From NCBI RefSeq assembly GCF_022627575.1, contig NZ_JADEYQ010000006.1:1-64000 (forward strand): a stretch of DNA of 64,000 nt, given 5' to 3'. Of this stretch, positions 17,883-27,455 are shown in pieces (position 1 is the stretch's first letter; every line of letters begins with the position of its first letter). The stretch comes from Sphingobacterium rhinopitheci. GTDB lineage: Bacteria > Bacteroidota > Bacteroidia > Sphingobacteriales > Sphingobacteriaceae. A program made the position numbers and the translations under genes. The notes below the pieces were generated by a model. That model had not been told where the DNA came from. It ran no database searches and saw only the letters and a list, made by a program, of their open reading frames with translations.

Positions 17883-17927
17883 AAAAACAACGAAGAACGC
17901 TATTGACATTCTACTTTATATCGTAGA

Positions 17928-18491
17928 TTAATTATCTTTTAAACTTGATTTAATCCCCTTTAAAGAGAAAGATAATACGATCTGCAAAATACCCAAAGAT
18001 ACCAAAGCACAGCCTATCCATACAGAAACTGCAATAGAAGTCAATACTGGATTCCATAAAAGTAAAAGAGAAAATAGAACACCTAATGCTCCTAAAAGCA
18101 ATACTAAAAACCAATTACCAGAGCCTGATTTCTTCAAATCAATAGCTGAACTAATATACATCATAGAACGGAACAATAACCAAAAACCGATGTAAAATGT
18201 CAATAACATCATCGACAGATTAGGATGAACGGTCAATTGCACCCCTACAATAAAGGTAAGAATACCTAATGCAAAATACCAACCCCAATTGGCCAAATTA
18301 TCTTTATTTAAAACAGCATATATAGCTTCCAAAATTCCAGACAACATAAAACCATAGCTGAAAAATATCGCTATTACGAGAAAGGTCTTCTCTGGTGTAA
18401 CAAAAACCAAATATCCAAGAAATATGGATATAAGACCAAAAATTAACAATAAGTACCAATACTTCAATTTACTTTCTATTGTTTTTTCCAT
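17928..18491 (-). CDS. hdeD: HdeD-family membrane protein
   Basis: A 187-residue inner-membrane protein with six hydrophobic segments in three pairs, the DUF308/HdeD layout. Characteristic parts are GLISIFLGYLVF, FALGILTFIVGVQL and LLGALGVLFSLLLLWNP, each a repeat of one helical hairpin. HdeD supports acid resistance in enterobacteria; in Bacteroidota its role is not established. Length fits the family. It is divergent from the copper ATPase gene, separated by 163 bases that must hold both promoters; the AT-rich sequence shows no consensus site that I would call. Single-gene transcript ended by the hairpin at 17851-17882. Confidence 0.85.
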   Translation of the reverse strand: MEKTIESKLKYWYLLLIFGLISIFLGYLVFVTPEKTFLVIAIFFSYGFMLSGILEAIYAVLNKDNLANWGWYFALGILTFIVGVQLTVHPNLSMMLLTFYIGFWLLFRSMMYISSAIDLKKSGSGNWFLVLLLGALGVLFSLLLLWNPVLTSIAVSVWIGCALVSLGILQIVLSFSLKGIKSSLKDN

Positions 18492-18654
18492 AACTAATTT
18501 AATTTTTCCTTTACTAATTTAAATGCGCACTAACAATTGTTATATTTCTTTGTTTTTTATTGGTATTGCTATTACAAAATAGTCTAATTTTAATAACTAA
18601 TTCCATCTACATAAAGCAAATTAATGAAAATTTGTTTTTAAAAATTGAAAAAAT

Positions 18655-21291
18655 ATGCATCAACATACGTACGATATATCAGGAATGACATGCAATGGAT
18701 GTAGATCTGTTGTAGAAAAAAAACTCAATGAAATAGCTGACCTGAAGGCGACTGTAAATTTAGAAAATGGAACTGCTCTGATTGCCAGCAACATCCCAAT
18801 CGATATCACTATTCTTCAAGACAAAATAAAAGAATTAGGAGGCCAATATGCTATTCATGAACACGGATCAGCGCAGCATATAACACCTACCTTGGCCGAT
18901 GTTGCGGACTCAGCATCGCAGCAGTACATATGTCCTATGTTTTGTGAAGGAAAGGATAAAATTTACCACGAGAAAGGAAGATGCCCCGATTGTAATATGT
19001 TTCTACAACCAATAGAAACAGTAGATTTCAATGCTAAACCCCACCATACTACTACAAGCCATCATGCAGACCATGCAGGCAAATACTACTGCCCGATGAT
19101 GTGTGAAGGAGATAAAGTATATGATGATTTTGGCACCTGCCCGGTATGCGGCATGAATTTAGAAAAAATTCCTGAAACGACCCTAAAAATAGTTTTCTCC
19201 TGTCCTATGCACCCCCAAATACAAAGTGATAAGCCCGGTATTTGCTCTATCTGTGGAATGGATTTAGTAGCTAATCAAGAAACAGAAGATGAAGATGAAG
19301 TTTACTTAGACTGGAAGAAAAAGCTTATTATCAGTTTGATATTTACCGTTCCATTATTTATAATATCAATGGGTGATATGCTCCCAAACAAACCTATAAG
19401 TCAACTAATATCACCTCATATCAATGGCTGGTTACAATTGATATTAACGATACCCGTCGTATTTTATACGGGATGGACATTTTTTCAAAGAGGATGGACA
19501 TCGTTCAAGACTTGGAATCTCAATATGTTTAGCTTAATTTCTTTGGGCGCTGCATCAGCATTTATATTTAGCCTTTTCGCCTTGATCTTTCCACAGTCAA
19601 TCCCTAAGGAATTACTAGCCCATGGCCATCCCCCATTATATTTTGAATCTGTGGTCGTTATCATAACTTTAGTTATTGTGGGACAATTGATGGAAGCGAA
19701 AGCCCATTCAAAGACAAATTCAGCGATAAAAGCACTCATAAAACTTACACCAGCGGAGGCAATATGGATCAACGCTGATAAAGATGAACGGATAGCAGTC
19801 AGCGATATCCAAAAAGGATATTTACTGCGTGTACGTCCAGGGGATAAAGTACCAATCGATGGTATAATAACAGATGGTCAATCCGCTATTGATGAATCTA
19901 TGCTTACAGGAGAATCTATTCCTGTGGAAAAGAAAATCGGTGACAAAGTAATTGGAGGAACATTGAATGGAAATCAATCTTTCATTATGCAAGCCGAAAA
20001 AATTGGTTCCGATACCCTATTAGCACAGATTATAAAACTTGTAAATGAAGCTACTCGTAGCCAAGCACCGATCAATAAGTTGACAGATAAAGTATCTAAA
20101 ATATTTGTCCCTATCGTAATTATTATTGCATTACTAACTTTTATTATTTGGTCCTTATCGGAAAATGACAACAAATTAGTATTTGCTATCAGCAATGCGC
20201 TATCCGTGTTAATCGTTGCCTGCCCCTGTGCGCTTGGTCTGGCAACCCCCATGTCCGTGATGGTAAGTATTGGAAAAGGAGCTAAAAATGGGGTTTTAAT
20301 CAAAAAAGCAGAAGCACTAGAGAATTTAAGTAAAATTGACATTTTAGTGCTCGACAAAACAGGAACACTAACAACAGGCAAACCTACGGTTACAGATTAT
20401 GCCGCTACAGACAAATTTACCGCGAATGATATTTTACAGCTAGCGTCCTCCGTAAACAAACACAGCTCCCATCCATTAGCTCAGGCAATGGTAGACAAAG
20501 CGAAGGAATTAAATCTTACGCCAATTGATATCACCAACTTTGTAAATATTACAGGGAAAGGTGTTTCAGCTAATATTTTCCACATGAAGGCCTTATTAGG
20601 TAACGAAGCCCTACTGGCGGACAATGCTGTAAATATCCCCTTAAATATCAAAAATATAACACAAGATTTGGAATCGAAAGGTTCCAGTATTTCCTATCTC
20701 GCAATAGATAATGCATATGCTGGATACATCGCTGTAAAAGATGAAGTAAAGAAAGAAGCAAAATCTATAATAACGGAAATAAAGAATAAAGGTATTGAAG
20801 TATGGATGCTGACTGGAGATAATGAATTGACGGCTAAAGCTGTCGCTGCTTATGTCGGAATCGACCATTATAAAGCTAAAATGTTGCCACAAGATAAATA
20901 TCAAGTCATTCAACAATTCCAGGCAAACAATAAACTTGTGGCTATGACAGGCGATGGTATCAACGATGCACCAGCATTGTCACTTGCTAATGTAGGGATA
21001 GCAATGGGCACAGGAACAGATGTTGCTATCCAAAGCGCAGATATAACCTTGCTAAATGGAGAGCTAACAGGAGTCTCAAAAGCAATCCAGCTTAGCAAAA
21101 TGATGATGACAAATATTAAGGAGAATTTATCTTTTGCTTTTTTATATAATGTTATTGGCATACCCATAGCCGCGGGATTATTATACCCAACATTTGGTAT
21201 TTTAATGTCGCCTATGTTGGCAGCAGTAGCCATGAGCTTAAGCTCAGTTTCTGTAATTTTAAATGCGTTAAGACTTAATTTAAAAAAATAA
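18655..21291 (+). CDS. copA: P1B-type copper-exporting ATPase with triple heavy-metal-binding motif region
   Basis: An 878-residue inner-membrane Cu(I)/Ag(I) exporter. Residues 1-70 are an HMA domain with GMTCNGC. Three consecutive cysteine-rich modules follow (about 90-210): [30 protein letters not shown] and [15 protein letters not shown] His-rich linker joins the first two. Membrane helices come next, then the TGES motif of the actuator, the CPC ion-binding motif at 523-525, phosphorylation site DKTGT at D567, HP motif SSHPLA, and GDGINDAP. All catalytic elements are intact. Only the third metal module has the full HMBD consensus; the first two carry a different CPMxCEG spacing. No CopZ or CueR-like regulator is adjacent. 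Divergent from the HdeD gene. Confidence 0.94.
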   Translation: MHQHTYDISGMTCNGCRSVVEKKLNEIADLKATVNLENGTALIASNIPIDITILQDKIKELGGQYAIHEHGSAQHITPTLADVADSASQQYICPMFCEGKDKIYHEKGRCPDCNMFLQPIETVDFNAKPHHTTTSHHADHAGKYYCPMMCEGDKVYDDFGTCPVCGMNLEKIPETTLKIVFSCPMHPQIQSDKPGICSICGMDLVANQETEDEDEVYLDWKKKLIISLIFTVPLFIISMGDMLPNKPISQLISPHINGWLQLILTIPVVFYTGWTFFQRGWTSFKTWNLNMFSLISLGAASAFIFSLFALIFPQSIPKELLAHGHPPLYFESVVVIITLVIVGQLMEAKAHSKTNSAIKALIKLTPAEAIWINADKDERIAVSDIQKGYLLRVRPGDKVPIDGIITDGQSAIDESMLTGESIPVEKKIGDKVIGGTLNGNQSFIMQAEKIGSDTLLAQIIKLVNEATRSQAPINKLTDKVSKIFVPIVIIIALLTFIIWSLSENDNKLVFAISNALSVLIVACPCALGLATPMSVMVSIGKGAKNGVLIKKAEALENLSKIDILVLDKTGTLTTGKPTVTDYAATDKFTANDILQLASSVNKHSSHPLAQAMVDKAKELNLTPIDITNFVNITGKGVSANIFHMKALLGNEALLADNAVNIPLNIKNITQDLESKGSSISYLAIDNAYAGYIAVKDEVKKEAKSIITEIKNKGIEVWMLTGDNELTAKAVAAYVGIDHYKAKMLPQDKYQVIQQFQANNKLVAMTGDGINDAPALSLANVGIAMGTGTDVAIQSADITLLNGELTGVSKAIQLSKMMMTNIKENLSFAFLYNVIGIPIAAGLLYPTFGILMSPMLAAVAMSLSSVSVILNALRLNLKK

Positions 21292-21302
21292 ATAATATAC
21301 CC

Positions 21303-21342
21303 AAAAAAACAGGCTTTGAAGTTACTCCTCAAGGCCTGTTTC
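21303..21342. terminator. bidirectional terminator between copA and apt
   Basis: AAACAGGC-TTTGA pairs with TCAA-GGCCTGTTT around a short loop, flanked by A and T runs. It sits between the convergent stops at 21291 and 21349 and can serve both. Confidence 0.85.
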
Positions 21343-21348
21343 TTAATT

Positions 21349-21876
21349 TTAGCATCTTAACAGTGAAAATACATTATCACTAAAACGATGAAGACGCCCC
21401 TCTCCATTTAAGAAATCTAAACTTATGATAAAAGAAAAACCAGCTACATTACCGCCTAATTTTTCTACTAATTTTGCTGCAGCAACAACAGTCCCTCCAG
21501 TTGCTAAAAGATCATCATGTATAAGTACATTTGTACCTTCTTCAAATGCGTCTTCATGAATTTCTATCGTCGCTTGACCGTATTCCAATTTATAAGACTC
21601 AGAAATTGTCTTAAAAGGTAATTTACCCTGTTTACGAATAGGAACAAAAGGAATCTTCATATAATTGGCCAACATAAGGCCAAATAAAAAACCTCTACTT
21701 TCAATACCTGCAATAACATCTATCTTGGTGTCTTTAAGACTATTTGCTATTTCTACAATGATTTCTGAACATAAATCAGGGTCTTTGAGAATAGGTGTAA
21801 TATCTTTAAAAACAATTCCCGGTTGCGGAAAATCAACGATATCCCTAACGACAGCTTTTAATTTGTCTTCTAACAT
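21349..21876 (-). CDS. apt: adenine phosphoribosyltransferase
   Basis: Purine salvage enzyme converting adenine and PRPP to AMP. From the ATG at 21876 the protein has 175 residues and begins MLEDKLKAVV. An in-frame TTG at 21888 is less likely because it overlaps the previous stop. Family motifs are all present: FPQPGIVFKDITP near the start, GIESRGFLFG, IRKQGKLP and the PRPP loop VLIHDDLLATGGT. It follows the helix-hairpin-helix gene by 8 bases, so the two are probably cotranscribed. It ends at a strong bidirectional hairpin shared with copA. Confidence 0.95.
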   Translation of the reverse strand: MLEDKLKAVVRDIVDFPQPGIVFKDITPILKDPDLCSEIIVEIANSLKDTKIDVIAGIESRGFLFGLMLANYMKIPFVPIRKQGKLPFKTISESYKLEYGQATIEIHEDAFEEGTNVLIHDDLLATGGTVVAAAKLVEKLGGNVAGFSFIISLDFLNGEGRLHRFSDNVFSLLRC

Positions 21877-21884
21877 GTAATTAA

Positions 21885-22808
21885 TCAATATTCTAAATAA
21901 AGTTCAATTTTACGCAAAAAATCACTATCTAAAGATTTGATTTTAGATAAATTTTCTAAATTATCAAAAAAACCATGCTGATTTCTATAATTTACAATAG
22001 CCTGTGCTTGTTCTCTATTTATATAAGGATGTCTAGCTAATTCATGCATAGTACAATGATTGACGGCCAATTTGTTGAAAATTGTATAATCATCAAGTAT
22101 GAGGTATTCTATTATTTTATCAAATGTATCTGCCGTTAAGCCATATACTTCACGCAATTGATCAATAGCATAGAATCCACCTAATGCCTCCCTATATTTT
22201 ACGATGCGCTTTGACAAAACAGATCCTATTCCCACCAAAGATTTCCATGCAGTAGTATCCGCTTTATTAATATTAATGGCAATATTCTTTTGAATAGAAG
22301 TTTTATAATTATTCACATTGCCAGTCGAAGCATTTAAATTCGCTGACTTAAAATTACCTTTATTTTCTATTTTAATATAGCTTTCAATTCTGGCATAATC
22401 ACGCTCGGATATTACATAAATTTTAGCGACATCTTTTTTAGTATAGAAACGTCCTCCTTTGGCTTCATAATTTTTTATAACGTCTATTTGCTTATCCGAA
22501 AAACCCAACTTCGACCAAGATAAGCGATCCAAATTGTTAGGATCAAAGAAGAAATATGTGATCGCTCTATTATTATCAAATTTAGTTACATCAGAAGTAT
22601 TCTTAGAGTGCTCAGCTTGGACATAATTTCCTTGAGCCGAAGGAGATGATTCAAAATACACTATATTATAATGCGTATAATCATTACTTCTTAAAGATTT
22701 AACAATAAATGGGATACTTAAAACTAAAAGAATAAAACCAGTAAATACGATAAATCCACGTTGTTCAATTTCATTGAAACCAAAATACTGAAAGAACTTT
22801 TTCATCAT
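21885..22808 (-). CDS. membrane-anchored helix-hairpin-helix (ComEA-like) protein
   Basis: A 307-residue protein with one N-terminal membrane helix (about 18-36, GFIVFTGFILLVLSIPFIV) and a soluble C-terminal part. Helix-hairpin-helix repeats are clear: LVGIGSVLSKRIVKYRE preceded by NINKADTTAW, then a second unit around HPYINREQAQAIVNYRN, with a divergent upstream unit SKLGFSDKQIDVIKNYEAKGG. ComEA proteins bind incoming DNA at the membrane during natural transformation. This one is longer than ComEA and has several HhH units, as is common in Bacteroidota. It precedes apt by 8 bases and is divergent from a polysaccharide deacetylase gene. A role in DNA uptake is inference. Confidence 0.85.
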   Translation of the reverse strand: MMKKFFQYFGFNEIEQRGFIVFTGFILLVLSIPFIVKSLRSNDYTHYNIVYFESSPSAQGNYVQAEHSKNTSDVTKFDNNRAITYFFFDPNNLDRLSWSKLGFSDKQIDVIKNYEAKGGRFYTKKDVAKIYVISERDYARIESYIKIENKGNFKSANLNASTGNVNNYKTSIQKNIAININKADTTAWKSLVGIGSVLSKRIVKYREALGGFYAIDQLREVYGLTADTFDKIIEYLILDDYTIFNKLAVNHCTMHELARHPYINREQAQAIVNYRNQHGFFDNLENLSKIKSLDSDFLRKIELYLEY

Positions 22809-22856
22809 GGATTAACATTATATTACAAAACGTCAACATGCTACAGAATGTTTACT

Positions 22857-22864
22857 TAAATTTG
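22857..22864 (+). promoter_or_regulatory. candidate -7 element for the deacetylase gene
   Basis: TAAATTTG matches TAnnTTTG and would start transcription about 20 bases upstream of the ATG at 22888. No TTG is visible at the expected -33 position, so this is tentative. Confidence 0.4.
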
Positions 22865-22887
22865 CAAATAAAAAATAACATTCAAAA

Positions 22888-23496
22888 ATGTACTTTATAA
22901 GCGCTCCTTTTTTCTTAAGATGGTATTATCCTCAAGTAACATGGAATAAACCGAGAACGGATAAAAAGATTTATCTTACTTTTGACGATGGCCCAATTCC
23001 AGAGATAACACCATGGATTTTAGAAACTTTAGCAGCATATAACGCCAAAGCTACCTTCTTTTGTGTTGGTGAAAATATAATAAAGTATCCTGAAATATTT
23101 GAAAATTTAAAGCGCCATGGGCACCAAATAGGGAATCATACCTACAGTCATTTAAAAGGATGGAATTGTTCGGACCAAGAGTATATAGCTAATGTATTCA
23201 AATGTAATGAGCTTACAAAAACTAAATTGTTCAGACCCCCATATGCACGTGCCAAGCAATCACAAATAGCACGATTAGCAAAGGATTATGATTTAATTTA
23301 TTGGGATGTCCTTTCTGGAGATTTTGACCTGAAAATAACCCCAGAAAAATGTCTAAACAATGTATTAAAACATACAAAAAATGGCTCTATTATTGTGTTT
23401 CACGACAACATTAAAGCCATTCCTCGTGTACAGTATGCCTTACCAAAAGTATTAGCACATTATACTAAATTGGGTTATACATTTGAAGTATTATAG
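22888..23496 (+). CDS. NodB-type polysaccharide deacetylase
   Basis: A 202-residue carbohydrate esterase family 4 protein that removes N- or O-acetyl groups from a polysaccharide such as peptidoglycan or chitin-like glycans. NodB motifs are in order: TFDDGP (catalytic base and metal Asp), HTYSH (metal histidines), RPPYAR, the Trp/Asp motif YWDVLSGDFD, and IVFHDN with the catalytic His. There is no signal peptide; the N-terminal MYFISAPFFLRWYYP could be a short membrane-proximal segment. A protein this short without a leader is common in Bacteroidota. Its stop is four bases from the convergent stop of the DUF4249 gene, with no hairpin between. Confidence 0.9.
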   Translation: MYFISAPFFLRWYYPQVTWNKPRTDKKIYLTFDDGPIPEITPWILETLAAYNAKATFFCVGENIIKYPEIFENLKRHGHQIGNHTYSHLKGWNCSDQEYIANVFKCNELTKTKLFRPPYARAKQSQIARLAKDYDLIYWDVLSGDFDLKITPEKCLNNVLKHTKNGSIIVFHDNIKAIPRVQYALPKVLAHYTKLGYTFEVL

Positions 23497-23500
23497 TCCC

Positions 23501-24304
23501 CTATTCTTCTTCCGAAGAGTCAGTTATAGTCACATTGTAAAGTTTTGCAGAGCTCACACTGAAAAAACCTAATGCACCATTAGAAATATTAGATTTGGGA
23601 TTTGCTGGTGCTGCACTACCAGGGTTTATACTTTGTAAATCGCTCCAAAAATTATAAACATCAACGTTAATACATTCCCTAAGAATAGTAACATCATCTC
23701 CCAGCACAAACTTATCGGCATCACTTCTTTCAGTAATTTCATGCGTTACCAATAAACCATTATTAAACTTATCCGAAAATACAGCGGAAAATTTAAACGG
23801 CTTACCATTAACCGAATAGCTATATTTATAATAATTAGCCGTGTTGATAGGGTCTAAAAATTTGAACGTTACAGCGTAATACGTTTCATTAAAGACCTCA
23901 TCTTTCAAAATCCCTAAAGAATCTACCTCTACATAAGGAACACGCGTAGTAGTAGATAAAAATTCTTTCCCATCAACATTAACGCTTAACGAATAATTAC
24001 CATTCGTAATAGGCTTAAAATTAGAACTTGTATATAAGCCACTACCATTAGAAGTAAAAGCATGAGCTCTACCAGCAACATCTATTACTACTACTTGAGC
24101 ATTATTAACAGGCTCATTAGGGATCGGTTCGTTAAAGTTAACTGTCTTAGATATTTTTATAGTTTGTGTACTATTTATATCATTCAAATTAGCTTCTATA
24201 ACATATTTAGGATCTGCGCTATTCAAATCTAAGTCTATCACCTCCTCACAAGAAGTTAATGAACAAATAGATAATAGTACAACTATATAATTAAGTACTT
24301 TCAT
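23501..24304 (-). CDS. DUF4249 lipoprotein, partner of the TonB receptor
   Basis: A 267-residue lipoprotein; signal MKVLNYIVVLLSICSLTSC with lipobox Cys19. The start of the mature part (EEVIDLDLNSADPKYVIEA) is the hallmark of DUF4249 proteins, which are regularly encoded right after a TonB-dependent receptor in Bacteroidota and probably act as surface ligand-binding partners. The rest is beta-rich (NAQVVVID, GLYTSSNFKP). It follows the receptor gene by two bases and ends the six-gene run. A SusD homologue is not present, so the pair likely imports something other than the classical starch-like glycans. Substrate unknown. Confidence 0.88.
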   Translation of the reverse strand: MKVLNYIVVLLSICSLTSCEEVIDLDLNSADPKYVIEANLNDINSTQTIKISKTVNFNEPIPNEPVNNAQVVVIDVAGRAHAFTSNGSGLYTSSNFKPITNGNYSLSVNVDGKEFLSTTTRVPYVEVDSLGILKDEVFNETYYAVTFKFLDPINTANYYKYSYSVNGKPFKFSAVFSDKFNNGLLVTHEITERSDADKFVLGDDVTILRECINVDVYNFWSDLQSINPGSAAPANPKSNISNGALGFFSVSSAKLYNVTITDSSEEE

Positions 24305-24306
24305 AT

Positions 24307-26628
24307 TTAAAATTTAAAATTCCATGTAACTGAAGGAATAGCACCAAATAAAGCAAGTTTATAAGCCTCAGTAATATTTGGATTCTCCTTATTATCTCTA
24401 AAATCAATGATATAAGCGTTCTTTCTATTATAGACATTGTATATACCAAATGTCCAACTAGAGTTGAATCTCTTGTTTGTCTTATTGGGCTCATACGTAG
24501 CTGACAAATCCAACCTATGATAGTTTGGCATCCTCGAACCATTACGTTCCGTATAGTAATAAATAGTTTTACCGCCCAATTCGTATTTGCCACTAGGGAA
24601 TGTAATAGCATTACCTGTATAATACACAAAATTAGCGCCTAGGGTCCAGCTTTTAGTTAAATTATACATGGCTACAACCGATATATCATGCGTTCTATCT
24701 TGCCTAGCCTTGAACCAAGCACCTTCATTTATCTCTTCAAATTGTCTTTCACTTTTCCCTAAAGTATAGCTAATCCAACCATTAAATTTACCTTGACGCT
24801 TGCGCAAGAATAATTCTAAGCCATATGATCTACCTTTACCATATAACAATTCACCTTCCAAATATTCATTAGCCTGTAGATCGGCACCATTTCTAATATC
24901 GATTTGATTACCCATCTTTTTATAATAGGTTTCTACAGAAAATTCATACTTATTATTGGCAAAGTTCCTAAAATAGCCTAAAGATACCTGATCCGCATAT
25001 TGAGGTTTTATATTTACAGAACTCAACACATATTGATCTGTAGGCAATGATGAAGTAGTATTAGTCAACTGATGTAAGTTTTGAACGATCCTATTATAAG
25101 ATGCCTTAATACTATTATCTTGATTAAGAATGAAAGACATCGATAGACGAGGCTCCACATTCAAATAATGCTTTATGACTTTTCCACTATTATATGTTTC
25201 ACTGCTAATGGGCTGACCATCGCTGTCATACGTATAGAATGTACCAGGTCCTCTAACCATAAAATCGGTAAGCCTCACTCCATATATCATAGCCAACCAA
25301 TCATTAGGTTTCCATTCGTGAGATGCATAACCTGCCAATTCTAAACCATATTTCTTTTCAATATCAATCGTATTTACACTAGCTCCCGGCGCAGCATTTA
25401 AGCTGGCAGGTGATATCCTCTGATTTAACACATTTAGACCAAAACGAAAGGTGCTTTTATTATTCGCATAGTATGAAAAATCTTGTTTAAAATTGAAGTT
25501 TTCAATTTTTGAGGCAATTTTAAAATCACTATTATCGTTGGAAACATTTACATTATACGTAAAATCACTGTATATTAGCGTAGTATTACTAAATAGTTTT
25601 TCATTAAATACATGATTCCAGCGTACTGTTGCTGTAGCATTTCCCCAATCAAAGCTAAATAAATCACCATAGCCCAATTCGTCTTTACCAAAATATCCAG
25701 ATACATAAACGGTATTTTTATCATCAAAGCGATAATTGAATTTAGCATTCAAATCATAAAAATATAATTTACTTTTATTTACCGTCTCATCGGGAGATAA
25801 TTTCAAAAACAAATCCGCATATGTACGACGACCACTCAGCATAAAGGAGCTCTTGTCCTTCACAATTGGTCCTTCTAATTTCAAACGTGAAGCAATTAAA
25901 CCAACACCACCTTCTGCGGCAAATTTTTTGTTATTGCCATCCATCATTCTAATGTCCATGACCGAAGAAATACGGCCCCCATATTGCGATGGAATACCAC
26001 CTTTATACAATTCGACATCTTTGATAGCATCAGAATTGAATGTTGAGAAGAAGCCTAATAAATGAGAAGCATTGTAAACAGTAGCTTCATCTAAAAGGAT
26101 TAAGTTTTGATCTCCACCACCACCACGGACATAAAAATTTGAAGATCCTTCTCCACCTTTAGCTACACCAGGAAGCATTTGTATCGTTTTGAGAATATCT
26201 CTTTCACCGAATAATACAGGTACATTCTTTACTTCATCCATAGAAAAATTGAGAACCCCCATCTGTGGACTTGTTACATTATTATTTCTTTTCTTACCAG
26301 AAATAACCACTTCCTCCAAGACATTATCCAATGGTATCAATTCAAAGTTGAAGTTTTTTTGTACCAGTGGATCAACCACAATATCCAAGCCTTCATAACC
26401 TACAAAACTAATTTGTAAGTTAAAATTCGTTTCGGGTACTTTCAACGAGAAGAAACCATAACTATTTGTACTGGTAGCCGTTTTGGTATCTTTAACCTGA
26501 ACAACAGCACCAATTAAAGCTTCGCCAGAAGCAGCGTCTCTTACATATCCACTAATATTCTGATTGGATTGCGCAAACGTATAACACACACAGGTGATTA
26601 AGACAAAAATTGTAGATAAAAAACGCAT
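24307..26628 (-). CDS. TonB-dependent outer membrane receptor
   Basis: A 773-residue receptor with signal peptide ending CYTFAQ. A CarboxypepD_reg-like domain follows (about 22-110: GYVRDAASGEALIGA, SYGFFSLKVPE), and then a plug domain (about 120-230) with GERDILKTIQMLPGV, FYVRGGGGDQNLILLDE and YKGGIPSQYGGRISS. The rest is a 22-strand barrel ending in a C-terminal Phe (SVTWNFKF). Energy would come from TonB-ExbBD. Gene order receptor then DUF4249 lipoprotein is typical. Upstream at 14 bases is the esterase, and before it a propeller and PNGase F, so cargo may be released glycans, glycopeptides or an iron chelate. That is inference from neighbourhood. Confidence 0.92.
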   Translation of the reverse strand: MRFLSTIFVLITCVCYTFAQSNQNISGYVRDAASGEALIGAVVQVKDTKTATSTNSYGFFSLKVPETNFNLQISFVGYEGLDIVVDPLVQKNFNFELIPLDNVLEEVVISGKKRNNNVTSPQMGVLNFSMDEVKNVPVLFGERDILKTIQMLPGVAKGGEGSSNFYVRGGGGDQNLILLDEATVYNASHLLGFFSTFNSDAIKDVELYKGGIPSQYGGRISSVMDIRMMDGNNKKFAAEGGVGLIASRLKLEGPIVKDKSSFMLSGRRTYADLFLKLSPDETVNKSKLYFYDLNAKFNYRFDDKNTVYVSGYFGKDELGYGDLFSFDWGNATATVRWNHVFNEKLFSNTTLIYSDFTYNVNVSNDNSDFKIASKIENFNFKQDFSYYANNKSTFRFGLNVLNQRISPASLNAAPGASVNTIDIEKKYGLELAGYASHEWKPNDWLAMIYGVRLTDFMVRGPGTFYTYDSDGQPISSETYNSGKVIKHYLNVEPRLSMSFILNQDNSIKASYNRIVQNLHQLTNTTSSLPTDQYVLSSVNIKPQYADQVSLGYFRNFANNKYEFSVETYYKKMGNQIDIRNGADLQANEYLEGELLYGKGRSYGLELFLRKRQGKFNGWISYTLGKSERQFEEINEGAWFKARQDRTHDISVVAMYNLTKSWTLGANFVYYTGNAITFPSGKYELGGKTIYYYTERNGSRMPNYHRLDLSATYEPNKTNKRFNSSWTFGIYNVYNRKNAYIIDFRDNKENPNITEAYKLALFGAIPSVTWNFKF

Positions 26629-26642
26629 ATAATAATTAAATA

Positions 26643-27452
26643 TTAATTTCGAAAAAACATATCAAAGAAAGCCATTTGATATACGATAGATTGGGACCAA
26701 TATTCCCAATTGTGCTTCCCAGGCAAATTCAAATAGGTATGAGGTATATTTAAATACAACAATTCATTATGTAACTTCGTATTTACACCGTAAAAAAAGT
26801 CATCATAGCCACAATCAATAAAAATCTGAAGAGAATTTGGAGTTAACAGATGTAGGTTATTCATAACCGTATGGCTTTCCCAGACTTCTCTATTAGCAGC
26901 ATATGATCCTAATAGCCTCGTAATTTCCCAATTGTTAGGAAAAGATTTAATATCCACACCTCCTGAGGTACTGCCAACAGCACCATAAATATCTTGATGC
27001 TTCATAGCTAAATACAAAGCACCATGACCTCCCATACTCAATCCAGAGATCGCTCTTCCCCCTTTGGTCTTACATACTTCGAATTTTGATTCGATAGCAG
27101 CGATTAATTCTTGGGTAATGAATGTTTCATAGCGGGAATTTTTATCTTTCGGAGAATCCCAATACCAAGAGCCAAATCCACCATCAGGACATACAACCAT
27201 ATAATTGTAACGATCTACCAATGTTTTGATAAAAGGGACTTTATTCACCCAATTGGAGTAATCCCCGGAATAACCATGCAATAAATACAAAGTTGCCAAC
27301 TTCGTATTTTTAGCATTTTCAGGCCGTATCACTACGGTTTTGATTTCTTTATTCATACTATTTGAAAAAACAAAAATCGTATCCACCGTTGCTGCAGAAG
27401 CAGAAAAACTAACAAAAGTATACAGCAAAAATGCCGTCAATATATTTTTCAT
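26643..27452 (-). CDS. secreted alpha/beta-hydrolase esterase (FrmB/feruloyl-esterase-like)
   Basis: A 269-residue exported serine esterase; signal peptide ends SFSASA. The alpha/beta-hydrolase fold shows YLLHGYSGDYSNW (oxyanion region), nucleophile elbow GLSMGGHGAL (Ser near 136), an acid in FIDCGYDDFF and a His in LPGKHNWEYW. This set is shared by esterase D/FrmB-like and feruloyl or acetyl esterases, including carbohydrate esterase family 1 members. The surroundings (PNGase F, TonB receptor) suggest removal of acyl groups from glycans. A trilactone-siderophore esterase is another possibility. Spacing of 3 bases to the upstream propeller gene and 14 to the receptor indicates one transcript. 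Confidence 0.87.
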   Translation of the reverse strand: MKNILTAFLLYTFVSFSASAATVDTIFVFSNSMNKEIKTVVIRPENAKNTKLATLYLLHGYSGDYSNWVNKVPFIKTLVDRYNYMVVCPDGGFGSWYWDSPKDKNSRYETFITQELIAAIESKFEVCKTKGGRAISGLSMGGHGALYLAMKHQDIYGAVGSTSGGVDIKSFPNNWEITRLLGSYAANREVWESHTVMNNLHLLTPNSLQIFIDCGYDDFFYGVNTKLHNELLYLNIPHTYLNLPGKHNWEYWSQSIVYQMAFFDMFFRN

Positions 27453-27455
27453 AAT

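Noticed and set aside
23494..23504. Missing terminator between convergent deacetylase and DUF4249 genes as sign of a rearrangement
   Set aside because: The stops are four bases apart and both genes look complete; close convergent genes without hairpin are common.
24291..24629. A 112-residue open frame on the minus strand
   Set aside because: It lies in another frame within the TonB receptor gene, has no domain and no own start context; a shadow of the receptor.
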